Assembly (NCBI GenBank): GCA_964400875.1
Contig: CAYNWK010000037.1
Location: 1 to 32,977, forward strand
Length of the DNA: 32,977 nucleotides
Reading direction: 5' to 3'
Origin: CAYNWK01 sp964400875
GTDB lineage: Bacteria > Chloroflexota > Anaerolineae > Anaerolineales > UBA4823
Both the position numbers and the translations under genes were made by a program. Below are positions 1 to 8,078 of the stretch, piece after piece. How positions within the stretch are numbered: position 1 is the first letter of the stretch; the number at the start of each line of letters is the position of its first letter. Under the pieces are notes generated by a model. That model did no database searches, was not told the DNA's origin, and saw nothing but the letters and a program-made list of their open reading frames with translations.

Positions 1-3000
1 GCCATCGCCTCGGCCTCGGCGCGTGCAGCCGCCGCCTGCTTAATCAATCCAGCTGCTTCCAGCGCTTCCGCCGAGGCGGCCTGCGCCTGCCAGACGTACG
101 GCCGCATTCCCATGCTCTGAGCATCTGCCTCGGCCTGCTCCAGGCTCTCTAAACTGGCTTCGATCTCACCCCGGGCCAGCAGCACCTTGCCTTTGACCAG
201 CGCAGTCAGTGGGTACAGGTGGCGCATCCGGCGCTCCTCGGCAAAGGCGCGCGCCTCTTCAGCCTTGCTCAAGGCTTCATCTAAATCGCCTTTAGCCAAG
301 GCCAGCAGCGCTGCCCCGGCCAGGTTGCGCGGCCGTTCGAGCCACATATGGGTATTGGGGTAGTTCATGCCCTTCTGCAAAGATTCCTCAGCAACTTCGA
401 GATCACCCAGGACAAGAGCGCACAGGCATAAATCCGCCCAGGCCGTGCCGCCGGACATGGCCCCGGCCGGGGATTCCAGCAACCGCAGGGCGTGGTGGTG
501 GAACGTGGCTATTTGATCGGTGAATTCTTCGCTGATATCCAGATAGATCATGCCCAACGCTCCCAACGAAGGGACCAGCACAAATGGAGCGAAAGGCTCG
601 AGCGGCCTGGCGGCTTCGAGAGAGGCGTGTCCATATTGCAGGGCCAGCTCGTATTCCCCGCGCCAGTAGGCGATCTCGGACAAAATATACGCGGCTATCG
701 CTTGATGGGGGAGCAAACCAATTTTTCTGGCGATCTCCAAACCTTCACTAGCCTTTTCCCAAGCCCTCTCTAAATCGCCGTTGCGAATGTGGATCATCGG
801 CAATGGGATTGAGAGATGCCAGGCTTCGATCTCCCGATTCCCGATCTCCCGGGCTACTTTCAACCCCTCCTGGGATCTTTTATAAGCCTCGTCAAATTGG
901 GTCATATAAACCAGGCTGGTGGCGACGTGCTCCAGACCCATGGCAATGTCTTCTTTATTATCCAGCTCCTCGCCGATGGCGATCACCTGGTCCATGTAGT
1001 TGACGACCTTATCAAAATCGGCCATCGCGGTGCACATCTGGCAGCGAATCAGGGCGGTTTCCGGGAAGCTGGCTTTCTCCTCGTGCTGGCGATAGAGGTT
1101 CTCTGCACGCATGAGCAGTCCATCGGCCTCCTGGAATTGGCCCATATACAGGGCGAGCACCGCCGCAAGTTTGTTCACCGCCGAGATCTGCATGGGGATA
1201 TCCTTGGCTGACATGGATAGGTCCAGCATCTCCTGGAAGATTTCCTGGGCTTCCGGTATGCGGTTGGCCAGCTCCAGTACATGACCCAGTCCTTCGTAAG
1301 ACCGGCGAACGAGGCTCAGCTCGGTCGCGCTATTTTTTAATTCCAGCGCCTGGCGGTAATAACCGATGGCTTCCTCGGTCGCGTAGGCGCGCGCCGCGCG
1401 GTCGCCGGCCTGCACCAGGTACGGCAAGGCGCGTGAGGTCAGGCGGGCCTCGACAAGGTGGCGGGCAATTTCCCCGGCAGCTTCAGGAGATCGGGCCAGC
1501 AGGGCTTCCGCAGCCCGGCGGTGCAGTTCTCGCCGGTTACTCAACAGCAACGAGCTGTAAGCTGCTTCTTGAGTCATGACGTGCTTGAAGGAATAGATAT
1601 GCTGCGGGATCACGCTCTTCTCGCGCACCAGTTCGCGCCGCTGGAGTTCAACCAGGATCGACTTCAGCTGTTCCATCTGTTCCACCGGGTCGGCAACCTG
1701 GGCAAGCACCTCCGGAGAGAACTCGCGACCGATTACGGCGGCGGATTGGAGGACATGCCTGGTGGTCTCGTCCAACCGGTCGAGGCGGGCGGTGATAACG
1801 CCGTTTAACGTGTCGGGAAGGTCAATGTTTTCGATTTCTCCGGCTGCCTGCCAGCGGTCGTTCAGCTGCACCACCAGCTGGTTATCCAGCAACGAACGGA
1901 TGACCTCCTCAACGAAGAAAGGGTTGCCCTCGGATTTATCCAGGATCTTGCCGCGCACGCTCTCGGGCAGGTCATCGATATCCAGCAAGCTGGCGACTAG
2001 CTGGCGAGATTGGCTTTCGTCGAGCGGGCTCAGGTTGATGGCCTGGTAGCGGTGCCCATAATCGCGCTGCGCTCGTTCGTGAAACTCCCAGGAAGGCTCC
2101 TGGCGGCGCGGCCGGAAAGCGGCGAGGATCAGCAGCGGAGCCTGATCCGTGAGCGATAGCAGTGACTGCAGAAGTTCCAGGGAAGTGGGGTCGGCCCAGT
2201 GCAAATCATCGATGTACAAGATGACCGGGCGGGAGGCCAGCAGCCCAGAGAGCAGGCCCGCCGTATGTGCGAAGATCATCCCACGCAGCTGCGGGGGTTC
2301 CAGGTAGCGCACGCGTTCGGCGGCTTCTCCTTCCAACTCCAGCCCCAAAAGCGAGGCGATAAACGGGGCTGTTTCTTCACCCTGTCCTGGCAGAAGCGCT
2401 TCCACGCGGCTCTCGATCGAGGCGTATTGGTCAGCGTCGCTCTCGCCGGGCTGCAGGCCAAAAAAATCTTGGAACAGGTCGATAAAGGATGCAAAGGGCG
2501 TCCTGGTTTCGTAAGACAAGGCGCGGCCTTCCAGCCAGTGCACGTCAAAATCCTCGTTTGCCTGCGAAGATTTATGGAATTCGGCGATCAGCCGCGATTT
2601 TCCCAGCCCAGCTTCACCCATCACCGAAACCACCTTGCCGCGGCCGCGCATTATCTCGTTTGCGGCTGAGGACAAGACCGCCAGCTGGGCCTGCCGCCCG
2701 ATGAGCGGCGCTTCCAGGCCAACGATGCCGCGCAAGCTGCCGGGCTCCGCTTTGGCCTTCAGGGCGCAATAAGCAGTCACCGGCTCATCCTTACCCTTGA
2801 CCTTCAGGCCCTCCACCTTTTCGAAGGCGAAAAGCGGGGCGGTCAGTTTATAGGTCGGCTCCGCAACGAGCACGGTGCCCGGCTCGGCGTTTTGCTCCAT
2901 GCGGGCAGCGAGGTTGATCGCATCCCCTAATGCAGTGTACTCCACGCGCAGGTCGGAACCCACCGCGCCGACCACGACCAGGCCCGTGTTGATCCCCACC

Positions 3001-3617
3001 CGCACTTTGAACTCGATCCCCCAACGATCAACAATCTCCTTGCCGTACTCACGACTGGCTGCGACGATATCCAGGCCAGACAGCACGGCGCGTTGAGGAT
3101 CGTCCTCGTGAGCGATGGGCGCGCCGAAGAAGGCCAGTAGGCCGTCTCCCTGCAGGCGAGCAACCGTGCCCTCATAGCGGTAGATCGGCTGGATCATGTA
3201 TTCGAACGCGCCGTTGATGATCTCGGCCCACTCCTCCGGGTCCAGCTGGGCGGCCGCTTGCGTTGAACCTTTCACGTCGCAGAACAGGATGGTGACCACG
3301 CGCCGCTCGCCTTCCATCAGGTTGCTGCTCCGGGCCGCTTCTAGCTTGGCCAGCAGCTCCTTAGGGATGTAGCGCTCCAGTTTGGCCGACTTCCGGGGTG
3401 GGGAAGCGATCTGAGGGGTTGGTGCTGCGGCGGCATCACCAACAGCCCCAGGCGCGGGGGCTGCAGTCTGGACAGGCTGCCCGCAATTGTGGCAGAAGCG
3501 CGCCTCCGGCTGCAAGCTGGCGCCGCAGTTACTGCAAACCTGCGGCAGGGCGTTGCCGCAATTAAAGCAAAAACGCGCGCCTTCGGGGTTAGCGGTCTGG
3601 CAATTGGGACAGTTCAT
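1..3617 (-). CDS. Zinc-ribbon / class III nucleotide cyclase / AAA ATPase / TPR regulator, 3' end outside window
   Basis: This frame is open from ATG 3617 to the left edge, about 1205 codons, and its stop lies outside. Residues 1-50 hold two zinc ribbons (CPNC..CFNC, CSNC..CHNC). A class III adenylate/guanylate cyclase domain follows at about 105-285, with metal-binding D114 and D158 and transition-state residues N235 and R239. An AAA/STAND-type ATPase comes next (Walker A GEAGLGKS near 335-342, Walker B-like YIDDLHWAD), then a long TPR-like helical region. The position of the usual substrate-specifying Lys is Arg154 and the partner position is Thr228, so the cyclic nucleotide made cannot be assumed. 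ATG 3617 is preferred over ATG 3621 because AAGGA (3624-3628) lies 6 nt upstream and the start MNCPNCQT matches the paralogue at 21005-24439. The role is probably signal-responsive cytoplasmic regulation; the ligand is unknown. The last visible residues resemble the family C-terminus, so little is likely missing. Confidence 0.9.
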   Translation of the reverse strand, partial: MNCPNCQTANPEGARFCFNCGNALPQVCSNCGASLQPEARFCHNCGQPVQTAAPAPGAVGDAAAAPTPQIASPPRKSAKLERYIPKELLAKLEAARSSNLMEGERRVVTILFCDVKGSTQAAAQLDPEEWAEIINGAFEYMIQPIYRYEGTVARLQGDGLLAFFGAPIAHEDDPQRAVLSGLDIVAASREYGKEIVDRWGIEFKVRVGINTGLVVVGAVGSDLRVEYTALGDAINLAARMEQNAEPGTVLVAEPTYKLTAPLFAFEKVEGLKVKGKDEPVTAYCALKAKAEPGSLRGIVGLEAPLIGRQAQLAVLSSAANEIMRGRGKVVSVMGEAGLGKSRLIAEFHKSSQANEDFDVHWLEGRALSYETRTPFASFIDLFQDFFGLQPGESDADQYASIESRVEALLPGQGEETAPFIASLLGLELEGEAAERVRYLEPPQLRGMIFAHTAGLLSGLLASRPVILYIDDLHWADPTSLELLQSLLSLTDQAPLLILAAFRPRRQEPSWEFHERAQRDYGHRYQAINLSPLDESQSRQLVASLLDIDDLPESVRGKILDKSEGNPFFVEEVIRSLLDNQLVVQLNDRWQAAGEIENIDLPDTLNGVITARLDRLDETTRHVLQSAAVIGREFSPEVLAQVADPVEQMEQLKSILVELQRRELVREKSVIPQHIYSFKHVMTQEAAYSSLLLSNRRELHRRAAEALLARSPEAAGEIARHLVEARLTSRALPYLVQAGDRAARAYATEEAIGYYRQALELKNSATELSLVRRSYEGLGHVLELANRIPEAQEIFQEMLDLSMSAKDIPMQISAVNKLAAVLALYMGQFQEADGLLMRAENLYRQHEEKASFPETALIRCQMCTAMADFDKVVNYMDQVIAIGEELDNKEDIAMGLEHVATSLVYMTQFDEAYKRSQEGLKVAREIGNREIEAWHLSIPLPMIHIRNGDLERAWEKASEGLEIARKIGLLPHQAIAAYILSEIAYWRGEYELALQYGHASLEAARPLEPFAPFVLVPSLGALGMIYLDISEEFTDQIATFHHHALRLLESPAGAMSGGTAWADLCLCALVLGDLEVAEESLQKGMNYPNTHMWLERPRNLAGAALLALAKGDLDEALSKAEEARAFAEERRMRHLYPLTALVKGKVLLARGEIEASLESLEQAEADAQSMGMRPYVWQAQAASAEALEAAGLIKQAAAARAEAEAM

Positions 3618-3664
3618 TCATATTCCTTTGTAGGCATTCGGAGAGTGGACAGTACTCGGATACC

Positions 3665-3681
3665 AATATCGGTAATTATAA
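3665..3681 (-). promoter_or_regulatory. Putative -10 region / shared upstream element of cyclase gene
   Basis: On the minus strand this reads TTATAATTACCGATATT and contains a perfect TATAAT (3680-3675), 57 nt before ATG 3617. The same 17-mer with one mismatch lies at 20927-20943, upstream of the paralogous cyclase gene. No convincing -35 box is visible. Conservation between the two copies supports a promoter or operator, although recent duplication of the whole upstream region could also explain it. Confidence 0.5.
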
Positions 3682-3699
3682 CCCTTAGGATTTGCACAA

Positions 3700-3739
3700 T
3701 TGGGGGTGTTTGGGGGGTTGTGCCCCCAAACACCCCCAA
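3700..3739. repeat. Perfect 17-bp GC-rich inverted repeat (terminator-like or REP-like)
   Basis: The arms 3700-3716 (TTGGGGGTGTTTGGGGG) and 3723-3739 are exact reverse complements around a 6-nt loop. The element lies about 110 nt downstream of the ABC transporter stop and about 80 nt upstream of the cyclase start, both on the minus strand. Neither side has a U-tract, so a classical intrinsic terminator is not shown. It may end or stabilise the transporter mRNA, or be a dispersed palindromic element. Confidence 0.6.
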
Positions 3740-3847
3740 CTCCCCGTGAAAATCGTAGTTAAAAATCAAATCCCCGGCACTCTGGCAACAAGCATTTTAC
3801 AGTTGTTTGCCAAAATACGCCGGGGACCCCTTACCCTTAAATTCCTG

Positions 3848-5722
3848 CTATCCGCCGGTGAGCCCCGAGAGCAGGTTGAATGAGCGCCTGCGGTGGCCTT
3901 CCGGCTGTTCCGGAAGATCTTCTTCCTCCGCAGACTTCGCTTCGGGAGACTCGTCTAATTTGAACTGCATGCGGTGCAGGCGGGCGTACAATCCATCCAG
4001 AACGAGCAGCTCAGCGTGCGAGCCAAGCTCGACCAGCCGGCCGTCCTCCAGCACTGCGATGCGGTCGGCGTTCTGGATGGTGGACAGGCGGTGGGCGATG
4101 ACGATGCTGGTGCGCCCTTGCATCAACCGTTCCAGCGCCTCCTGGACCAGTCCCTCGCTCTCGCTATCCAGGGAGGAGGTGGCCTCGTCGAGCAGCAAAA
4201 CGCGCGGGTTCTTGAGGATCGCCCGGGCAATGGCGATGCGCTGGCGCTGCCCGCCGCTCAATTTGACGCCGCGCTCGCCCACCAGCGTATCGTAGCCTTT
4301 GGGCAGCTCCAGGATGAAATCATGGGCGTTGGCGGCCTCGGCGGCCGCGACGATCTCGTCCTCGCCGGCCTCCAGGCGGCCGTACTGGATGTTCTCGCGC
4401 ACGCTTCCGCCGAAGAGCAAGGTCTCCTGGGGCACGATGCCGATCTGTTTGCGCAAGCTGAATACCTGCACCTGGCGAAGATCATGGCCGTCAATCAACA
4501 CGCGGCCGGCGGATGGGTCGAAGAAGCGCGGTATCAGGTTGACCAGCGTGGTCTTTCCCGCCCCGCTCGGGCCAACCAGGGCCAGCACTTCCCCAGGCTG
4601 AACTTCAAGGTCGATGTCCATCAGGATGGCTGTATCGGGGTCGTCCTGATAAGCGAAAGAAACATTTTCCAGGGCTATACGCCCTTCCAAGGGAGGCAGC
4701 GCCGGCGCTGCGGAGATTTCGACGATGTCGGTACGGGTGTCCAGCAGCTCGAACAAACGCCTGGTAGCCCCCAGCGCCTCTTGCAGGCTGGTCCACAACC
4801 CGGAAAACTGGCCGATGGAACCGGCGATCGTCAGGGTGAGCACCAGAAACATGAACAGCTGCCCGGCGGTCAGCCGTCCGGCCAGCACCTCGTGCCCGCC
4901 GAACCAGAAAATCGAAACCACCGCGGCGAAGCCCAGGAAAGAGATGCTCGGCCCAAACAGGGAAGACAGCCGCACGCGCTTCATAGCCATATCGAAGGTG
5001 CGTTCGATGCTCTGGCTGAACCGGCGGATCTCGTAGCGTTCGCGGGTGAACGATTGCACCACGCGCACCCCGGCGATGGCTTCTTCCAGGATGGTGGTAG
5101 CGTCGGCCAGCTGGTCCTGCACCGAAGAGGACAGCGCCCGCAGCCGCCGCCCGAAGAAGATAGCCAAAACCATCACCAGCGGGATCAGGGCGAACATAAA
5201 CAGCGTCAGGCGCCAGTCGGTGATGATGATCAGGGCCAGGGCGCCGAAAAAGGTCAGCACCTGGGAGAGGGCGGTGGAGATATCGCTGGTGACCAGGGAG
5301 CGAACGGTGGAGACGTCATTGGTCAGTCGGCTGACCAGCTCGCCCGTGCGGCGTTCGTTGAAGAAGCTCAGCGAGAGCCCCTGCAGGTGCTCGAAGAGCC
5401 GCAGGCGTAGATCGGCCATCACCCGCTCGCCGATGAAGGCCAACAGGTAGCCGCGCACGAAGTAGAAGACGCTCTGCGTGGCGAAGATGGCGATCAAGAT
5501 CAAGGTGATGCGGTTGAGCAGCCCCGGATTGTTTTGACTGAAGACGGCGTCGATCAGGAACTGCAGGGCGTAAGGGCCGGCCAGGCCCAGTATGCTGCCC
5601 GCCACGATGGCCACCAAAGCAAGATAAAGGCGGCCGCGGTGCGGACGCACGAAGGCCAGCAGCCGGCGGAACTGGTCCATGCCTGCCAGAGGGTTGGTTC
5701 GGGTTTGCGGTTGGGAATCCAT
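3848..5722 (-). CDS. ABC transporter, fused permease and ATPase (MsbA/LmrA/BmrA-like exporter half-transporter)
   Basis: The 624-residue protein has the complete half-exporter architecture. Hydrophobic segments at about 33-55, 72-95, 155-170, 172-192, 258-275 and 288-305 form the type IV (ABC_membrane) domain. The ATPase domain spans about 348-590, with Walker A GPSGAGKT (384-391), Q-loop Q432, signature LSGGQ (488-492), Walker B VLLLDE ending at E513, and switch H544. All catalytic residues are present, so it should be an active homodimeric, or possibly heterodimeric, exporter in the cytoplasmic membrane. The substrate (lipid, drug or peptide) cannot be told from sequence. The C-terminal 30 residues are an acidic, then basic, tail. 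No Shine-Dalgarno precedes ATG 5722; a TAATAT box ends 6 nt upstream, so a leaderless message is possible. ATG 5680 is an alternative start. No partner half-transporter is adjacent. Confidence 0.93.
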   Translation of the reverse strand: MDSQPQTRTNPLAGMDQFRRLLAFVRPHRGRLYLALVAIVAGSILGLAGPYALQFLIDAVFSQNNPGLLNRITLILIAIFATQSVFYFVRGYLLAFIGERVMADLRLRLFEHLQGLSLSFFNERRTGELVSRLTNDVSTVRSLVTSDISTALSQVLTFFGALALIIITDWRLTLFMFALIPLVMVLAIFFGRRLRALSSSVQDQLADATTILEEAIAGVRVVQSFTRERYEIRRFSQSIERTFDMAMKRVRLSSLFGPSISFLGFAAVVSIFWFGGHEVLAGRLTAGQLFMFLVLTLTIAGSIGQFSGLWTSLQEALGATRRLFELLDTRTDIVEISAAPALPPLEGRIALENVSFAYQDDPDTAILMDIDLEVQPGEVLALVGPSGAGKTTLVNLIPRFFDPSAGRVLIDGHDLRQVQVFSLRKQIGIVPQETLLFGGSVRENIQYGRLEAGEDEIVAAAEAANAHDFILELPKGYDTLVGERGVKLSGGQRQRIAIARAILKNPRVLLLDEATSSLDSESEGLVQEALERLMQGRTSIVIAHRLSTIQNADRIAVLEDGRLVELGSHAELLVLDGLYARLHRMQFKLDESPEAKSAEEEDLPEQPEGHRRRSFNLLSGLTGG

Positions 5723-5728
5723 AAGTAA

Positions 5729-5734
5729 ATATTA
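5729..5734 (-). promoter_or_regulatory. Possible -10 box giving a leaderless ABC transporter mRNA
   Basis: On the minus strand TAATAT ends 6 nt before ATG 5722, which would place the transcription start at or next to the start codon. No Shine-Dalgarno is present there, which fits a leaderless transcript. The -35 region (TCGGAA at 17-nt spacing) is poor, so this is only a suggestion. Confidence 0.25.
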
Positions 5735-5833
5735 AACCACTGCTTGGCGCTTTCCGACGGGCGCTCTAATGCGCTTCTAACAAATCAGGCGAATTTGGAC
5801 TGACCTCGCGCTGATCAATGGAACGGTCCTGTG

Positions 5834-5851
5834 CACTGCAGTGTATATATT
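5834..5851 (+). promoter_or_regulatory. Palindrome CACTGCAGTG abutting a TATATT box upstream of lipoprotein gene
   Basis: A perfect 10-bp palindrome (5834-5843) is followed at once by TATATT (5846-5851), about 40 nt upstream of the lipoprotein start. The arrangement could be an operator overlapping a promoter. There is no recognisable -35 box, and a 10-bp palindrome can occur by chance. Confidence 0.22.
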
Positions 5852-5891
5852 AATGAGAAGTTTTGTGGAAACCACCAAAAGAGAGGGTCGA

Positions 5892-6434
5892 ATGCAATTC
5901 AAACCACTGCTTTTATTGATGGCTTGTCTGGCGCTGCTTCTATCGAGCTGCGATACGCTCAAACCCGCGCCCGGCGAAGCCGCTGCGAAAGTTATGGGAA
6001 AGACCCCGATAGGAAAGACGGCAGCTGAGGCCTGCCCGGTCACCCAGGCTCCGGGTTCCGAGTTCATTCCTCCCGAACCATGGCCGCCTCAGCCTCCGGG
6101 AGAGGACCAGTTCTGGTACGGCCAGGACGGGCTTTGGGCCGCGCTTCCCCGGGATGGCAGCTGGCGCCAGCTGGCCCTGGGCGAGAAGTTCTGGTGGTGG
6201 AGCGAAGCGTTCGACGTCTCGGAGGATGATACACCTAACCTGACGGTCACTGCCGAGCGCCTGGACGGGGATGCGCCCATCTTCCGGACTGATGAGGCGA
6301 CCAACGGATATCACCCAAGCTTCAACTGGGCGATGTTAGTCGGCGTCGAACTGCCTTCGCCGGGATGCTGGCAGTTCACCGGCGAGTACAAAGGGCAGCA
6401 GCTATCCTTCGTCCTGTGGGTGCCGGCTGAGTGA
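5892..6434 (+). CDS. Predicted lipoprotein of unknown function with C-terminal GCW motif domain
   Basis: The protein has 180 residues. It opens with a lipoprotein signal (MQFKP, then a leucine-rich core) and lipobox LSSC, which puts the acylated Cys at residue 20. The frame is open further upstream to ATG 5841, but ATG 5892 is chosen because GAGAGGG (5881-5887) sits just before it and the signal peptide begins exactly there. The mature part has a Pro-rich linker and then a Trp-rich domain (WYGQDGLWAALP, GEKFWWW) ending in GCWQFTG and FVLWVPAE. Similar extracytoplasmic domains with a GCWxxTG ending recur in Chloroflexota; that is recalled, not searched. Function is unknown; a ligand-binding or cell-surface role is plausible. 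It is convergent with the serpin gene. Confidence 0.8.
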   Translation: MQFKPLLLLMACLALLLSSCDTLKPAPGEAAAKVMGKTPIGKTAAEACPVTQAPGSEFIPPEPWPPQPPGEDQFWYGQDGLWAALPRDGSWRQLALGEKFWWWSEAFDVSEDDTPNLTVTAERLDGDAPIFRTDEATNGYHPSFNWAMLVGVELPSPGCWQFTGEYKGQQLSFVLWVPAE

Positions 6435-6454
6435 GGGCGAGGCAAGCCTCGCCC
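6435..6454 (+). terminator. Hairpin directly after the lipoprotein stop codon
   Basis: GGGCGAGGC (6435-6443) and GCCTCGCCC (6446-6454) are exact reverse complements and begin at the base after the TGA stop. A loop of about 4-6 nt forms if the inner pairs open. The downstream bases are CTTAAGG rather than a T-run, so termination may be inefficient. Confidence 0.45.
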
Positions 6455-6492
6455 CTTAAGGTCTCGGCGAGAAGGCTCGCTCATTCGTACAA

Positions 6493-6512
6493 GGAAGCAA
6501 TGTTCTGCTTCC
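6493..6512 (-). terminator. Hairpin downstream of the serpin gene
   Basis: GGAAGCA (6493-6499) pairs with TGCTTCC (6506-6512) over a 6-nt loop. On the minus strand it lies a few bases after the serpin stop and is followed by TTGT. The T-stretch is short. Together with the hairpin at 6435-6454 it would separate two convergent genes. Confidence 0.4.
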
Positions 6513-6517
6513 CTGGC

Positions 6518-7831
6518 TCATTCGCCCACTGTGGGGTCGAGCACGCGGCCCAGGAACAGGATCGCGCCGCTGTCGCGCTCGTAGATGGCGAAGATGAACG
6601 GGCGGTCGACGCGCAGCTCGGCGGGCGGCGGCGCGCTCTCCGCCATGGCGATGCCTGTGGCTGCAGAGGCCTCGGTGCCCTTTTCGTCCAGGGTGATGTC
6701 AGCTTTGTGCACGGCGGCGGCGATGAAAAGGTCTCCCCCGTCGCTGATGCCGCTGAAATCCGCATCCTCGAAGGGCGCCCTCAAGCCCAAACCCTTCAAA
6801 TGTTCGATTAAGTCCATGCTGCTCTCGAAGTCGAAGCGCGGCAGATCCAGTGTCACCTGCCGCTCTTCGCTTTCCTCCAACACATTCCGGAAGAATTCGG
6901 CAGAGAGCTGCGCTTCGATCTCTTCATACCTGCCAGCGTCCGGAACCAGGAGAAGCATTTCCACCGGTCCACCCAAGTAAGGCAGTCGCACGGTCCGGTA
7001 GCCATCGCCTTGGCTGTACTGGATGTGGTTCATCACCCCGTGCATCAGCGGCGCAGTCACCTGGCTGCCGTCCAGCCGGCTGAAGGGCGCCTCCCGGGTC
7101 TTGGATTCACTGAAGGGCTGCTGCCAGCTTGCCTTGAAGTAAATCGCGTTGGCCAACGCCAGGCGGGTTCCCGAGTTAATTGATCCCGCCGGCATCAAGT
7201 CCTGGATGCGCTCATTGGTCTGCTGCTCTACCCTGCGGTTGATAGCCTGGCGGGATGCTTCTGGGCTGCCTGCGAAGTCAACGGCGCGCAGCCCGGCGCC
7301 GTATTGCGCAGCCAGCAAATCCAGGTAATCCGCTTCAAAGGGGAAACCCTGCTGTCCCCACAGCGCGTTAGCAATCTCCAGCTGAAAATCCTGACCGTCT
7401 CCGGATTGCGTCTCGGCCTGGCCAAGCGCAGAGAGGTCGCTTTCCAGCCGGTTAAAGGCGGGATGCTGGGCCTCCTGCGGCAGGTAGCCGAAGACCTCGG
7501 CAAGCTGAGCCTCCGTCTCGCCGCGCGCCCCACCGTAAACCATCGAAAACGCTAGCGAAAGACTGAACGGGGAAAAGATCAGGTTGTTCTCCCGCTCAGC
7601 GATCGCCTGACGGTAGAAGTCGAAAGCGAATTCGTTAGTCCCTGCCACCAGGTCACCCACACGCGACTGGGCCGCGGAGGGCGGTACCCGGCGAGCGGCG
7701 TCCGAGCGGATAGTTTGAACTTCACTGCTGCCTGGGAGCTCCGGTGGCATTGGAGAGCCGACAGGTGAGGACGGGCTGGCGCAGGCCGATAGGAACAGAC
7801 AGGCCAGTAAGATGATCAACAGAGTCCGCAT
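6518..7831 (-). CDS. Serpin-family protease inhibitor, predicted lipoprotein
   Basis: The 437-residue protein has a lipoprotein signal (lipobox LSAC, Cys17), a short Pro/Ser-rich spacer, and a serpin fold from about residue 65 to the end. Family landmarks include NLIFSPFSLSLAFSMV, a NAIYFKASW-type strand and a C-terminal RPFIFAIYERDSGAILFLGRVLDP. The hinge EKGTEASAAT (383-392) keeps the Gly and small residues needed for loop insertion, so it should act by the inhibitory suicide mechanism. Counting from P17 = E383 puts P1 near S399 (P2 Glu, P1' Ala). There is no Arg or Lys, so trypsin-like targets are unlikely and elastase- or subtilisin-like targets are more plausible. A one-residue ambiguity in loop length remains. 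A perfect AAGGAGGT (7843-7836) 4 nt upstream fixes ATG 7831. It is probably displayed on the outer cell face as protection against exogenous proteases. Confidence 0.95.
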   Translation of the reverse strand: MRTLLIILLACLFLSACASPSSPVGSPMPPELPGSSEVQTIRSDAARRVPPSAAQSRVGDLVAGTNEFAFDFYRQAIAERENNLIFSPFSLSLAFSMVYGGARGETEAQLAEVFGYLPQEAQHPAFNRLESDLSALGQAETQSGDGQDFQLEIANALWGQQGFPFEADYLDLLAAQYGAGLRAVDFAGSPEASRQAINRRVEQQTNERIQDLMPAGSINSGTRLALANAIYFKASWQQPFSESKTREAPFSRLDGSQVTAPLMHGVMNHIQYSQGDGYRTVRLPYLGGPVEMLLLVPDAGRYEEIEAQLSAEFFRNVLEESEERQVTLDLPRFDFESSMDLIEHLKGLGLRAPFEDADFSGISDGGDLFIAAAVHKADITLDEKGTEASAATGIAMAESAPPPAELRVDRPFIFAIYERDSGAILFLGRVLDPTVGE

Positions 7832-7935
7832 TTAGACCTCCTTCATCGCCGATTTATTTAGAGACGACAGCTGGGGGTAATTCGTTCCCTAAATGCATTG
7901 ATGAACACGAGAGGGTCATCTTGTTTGGAACCGCA

Positions 7936-8030
7936 TGTAGGGCGGGTCTCCATGGGTAAATTGGAATCATTCAGTGCAAGCAGCCATTGGCAGAGATCAA
8001 TCGGATAGGCGGGGTCAGACCCGCCCTACA
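7936..8030. repeat. Inverted-repeat-bounded intergenic element (14-bp arms)
   Basis: TGTAGGGCGGGTCT (7936-7949) and its exact reverse complement (8017-8030) bound a 95-bp block between the serpin and solute-binding protein genes. The right arm also contains a local hairpin (GGGTC-A-GACCC, 8012-8022). The block has no coding potential. It resembles a small dispersed palindromic or MITE-like element; on the minus strand the local hairpin lies about 50 nt beyond the solute-binding protein stop and might aid termination. Confidence 0.5.
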
Positions 8031-8078
8031 CTACAAGGATGGATCGGATTCGGTGGGGCAGACTTGCCACTTCCTAGC

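Noticed and set aside
3974..5410. 478-codon open frame on the plus strand
   Set aside because: It lies wholly antisense to the ABC transporter, whose motifs are complete. The Gln/Gly/His-rich product has no domain, and the frame is explained by GC-rich codon use.
6431..6811. Plus-strand frame after the lipoprotein gene
   Set aside because: Overlaps the serpin antisense and has no Shine-Dalgarno or recognisable content.
7936..8030. CRISPR-like or tandem repeat
   Set aside because: Only one inverted pair is present and there are no regularly spaced direct repeats anywhere in the window.
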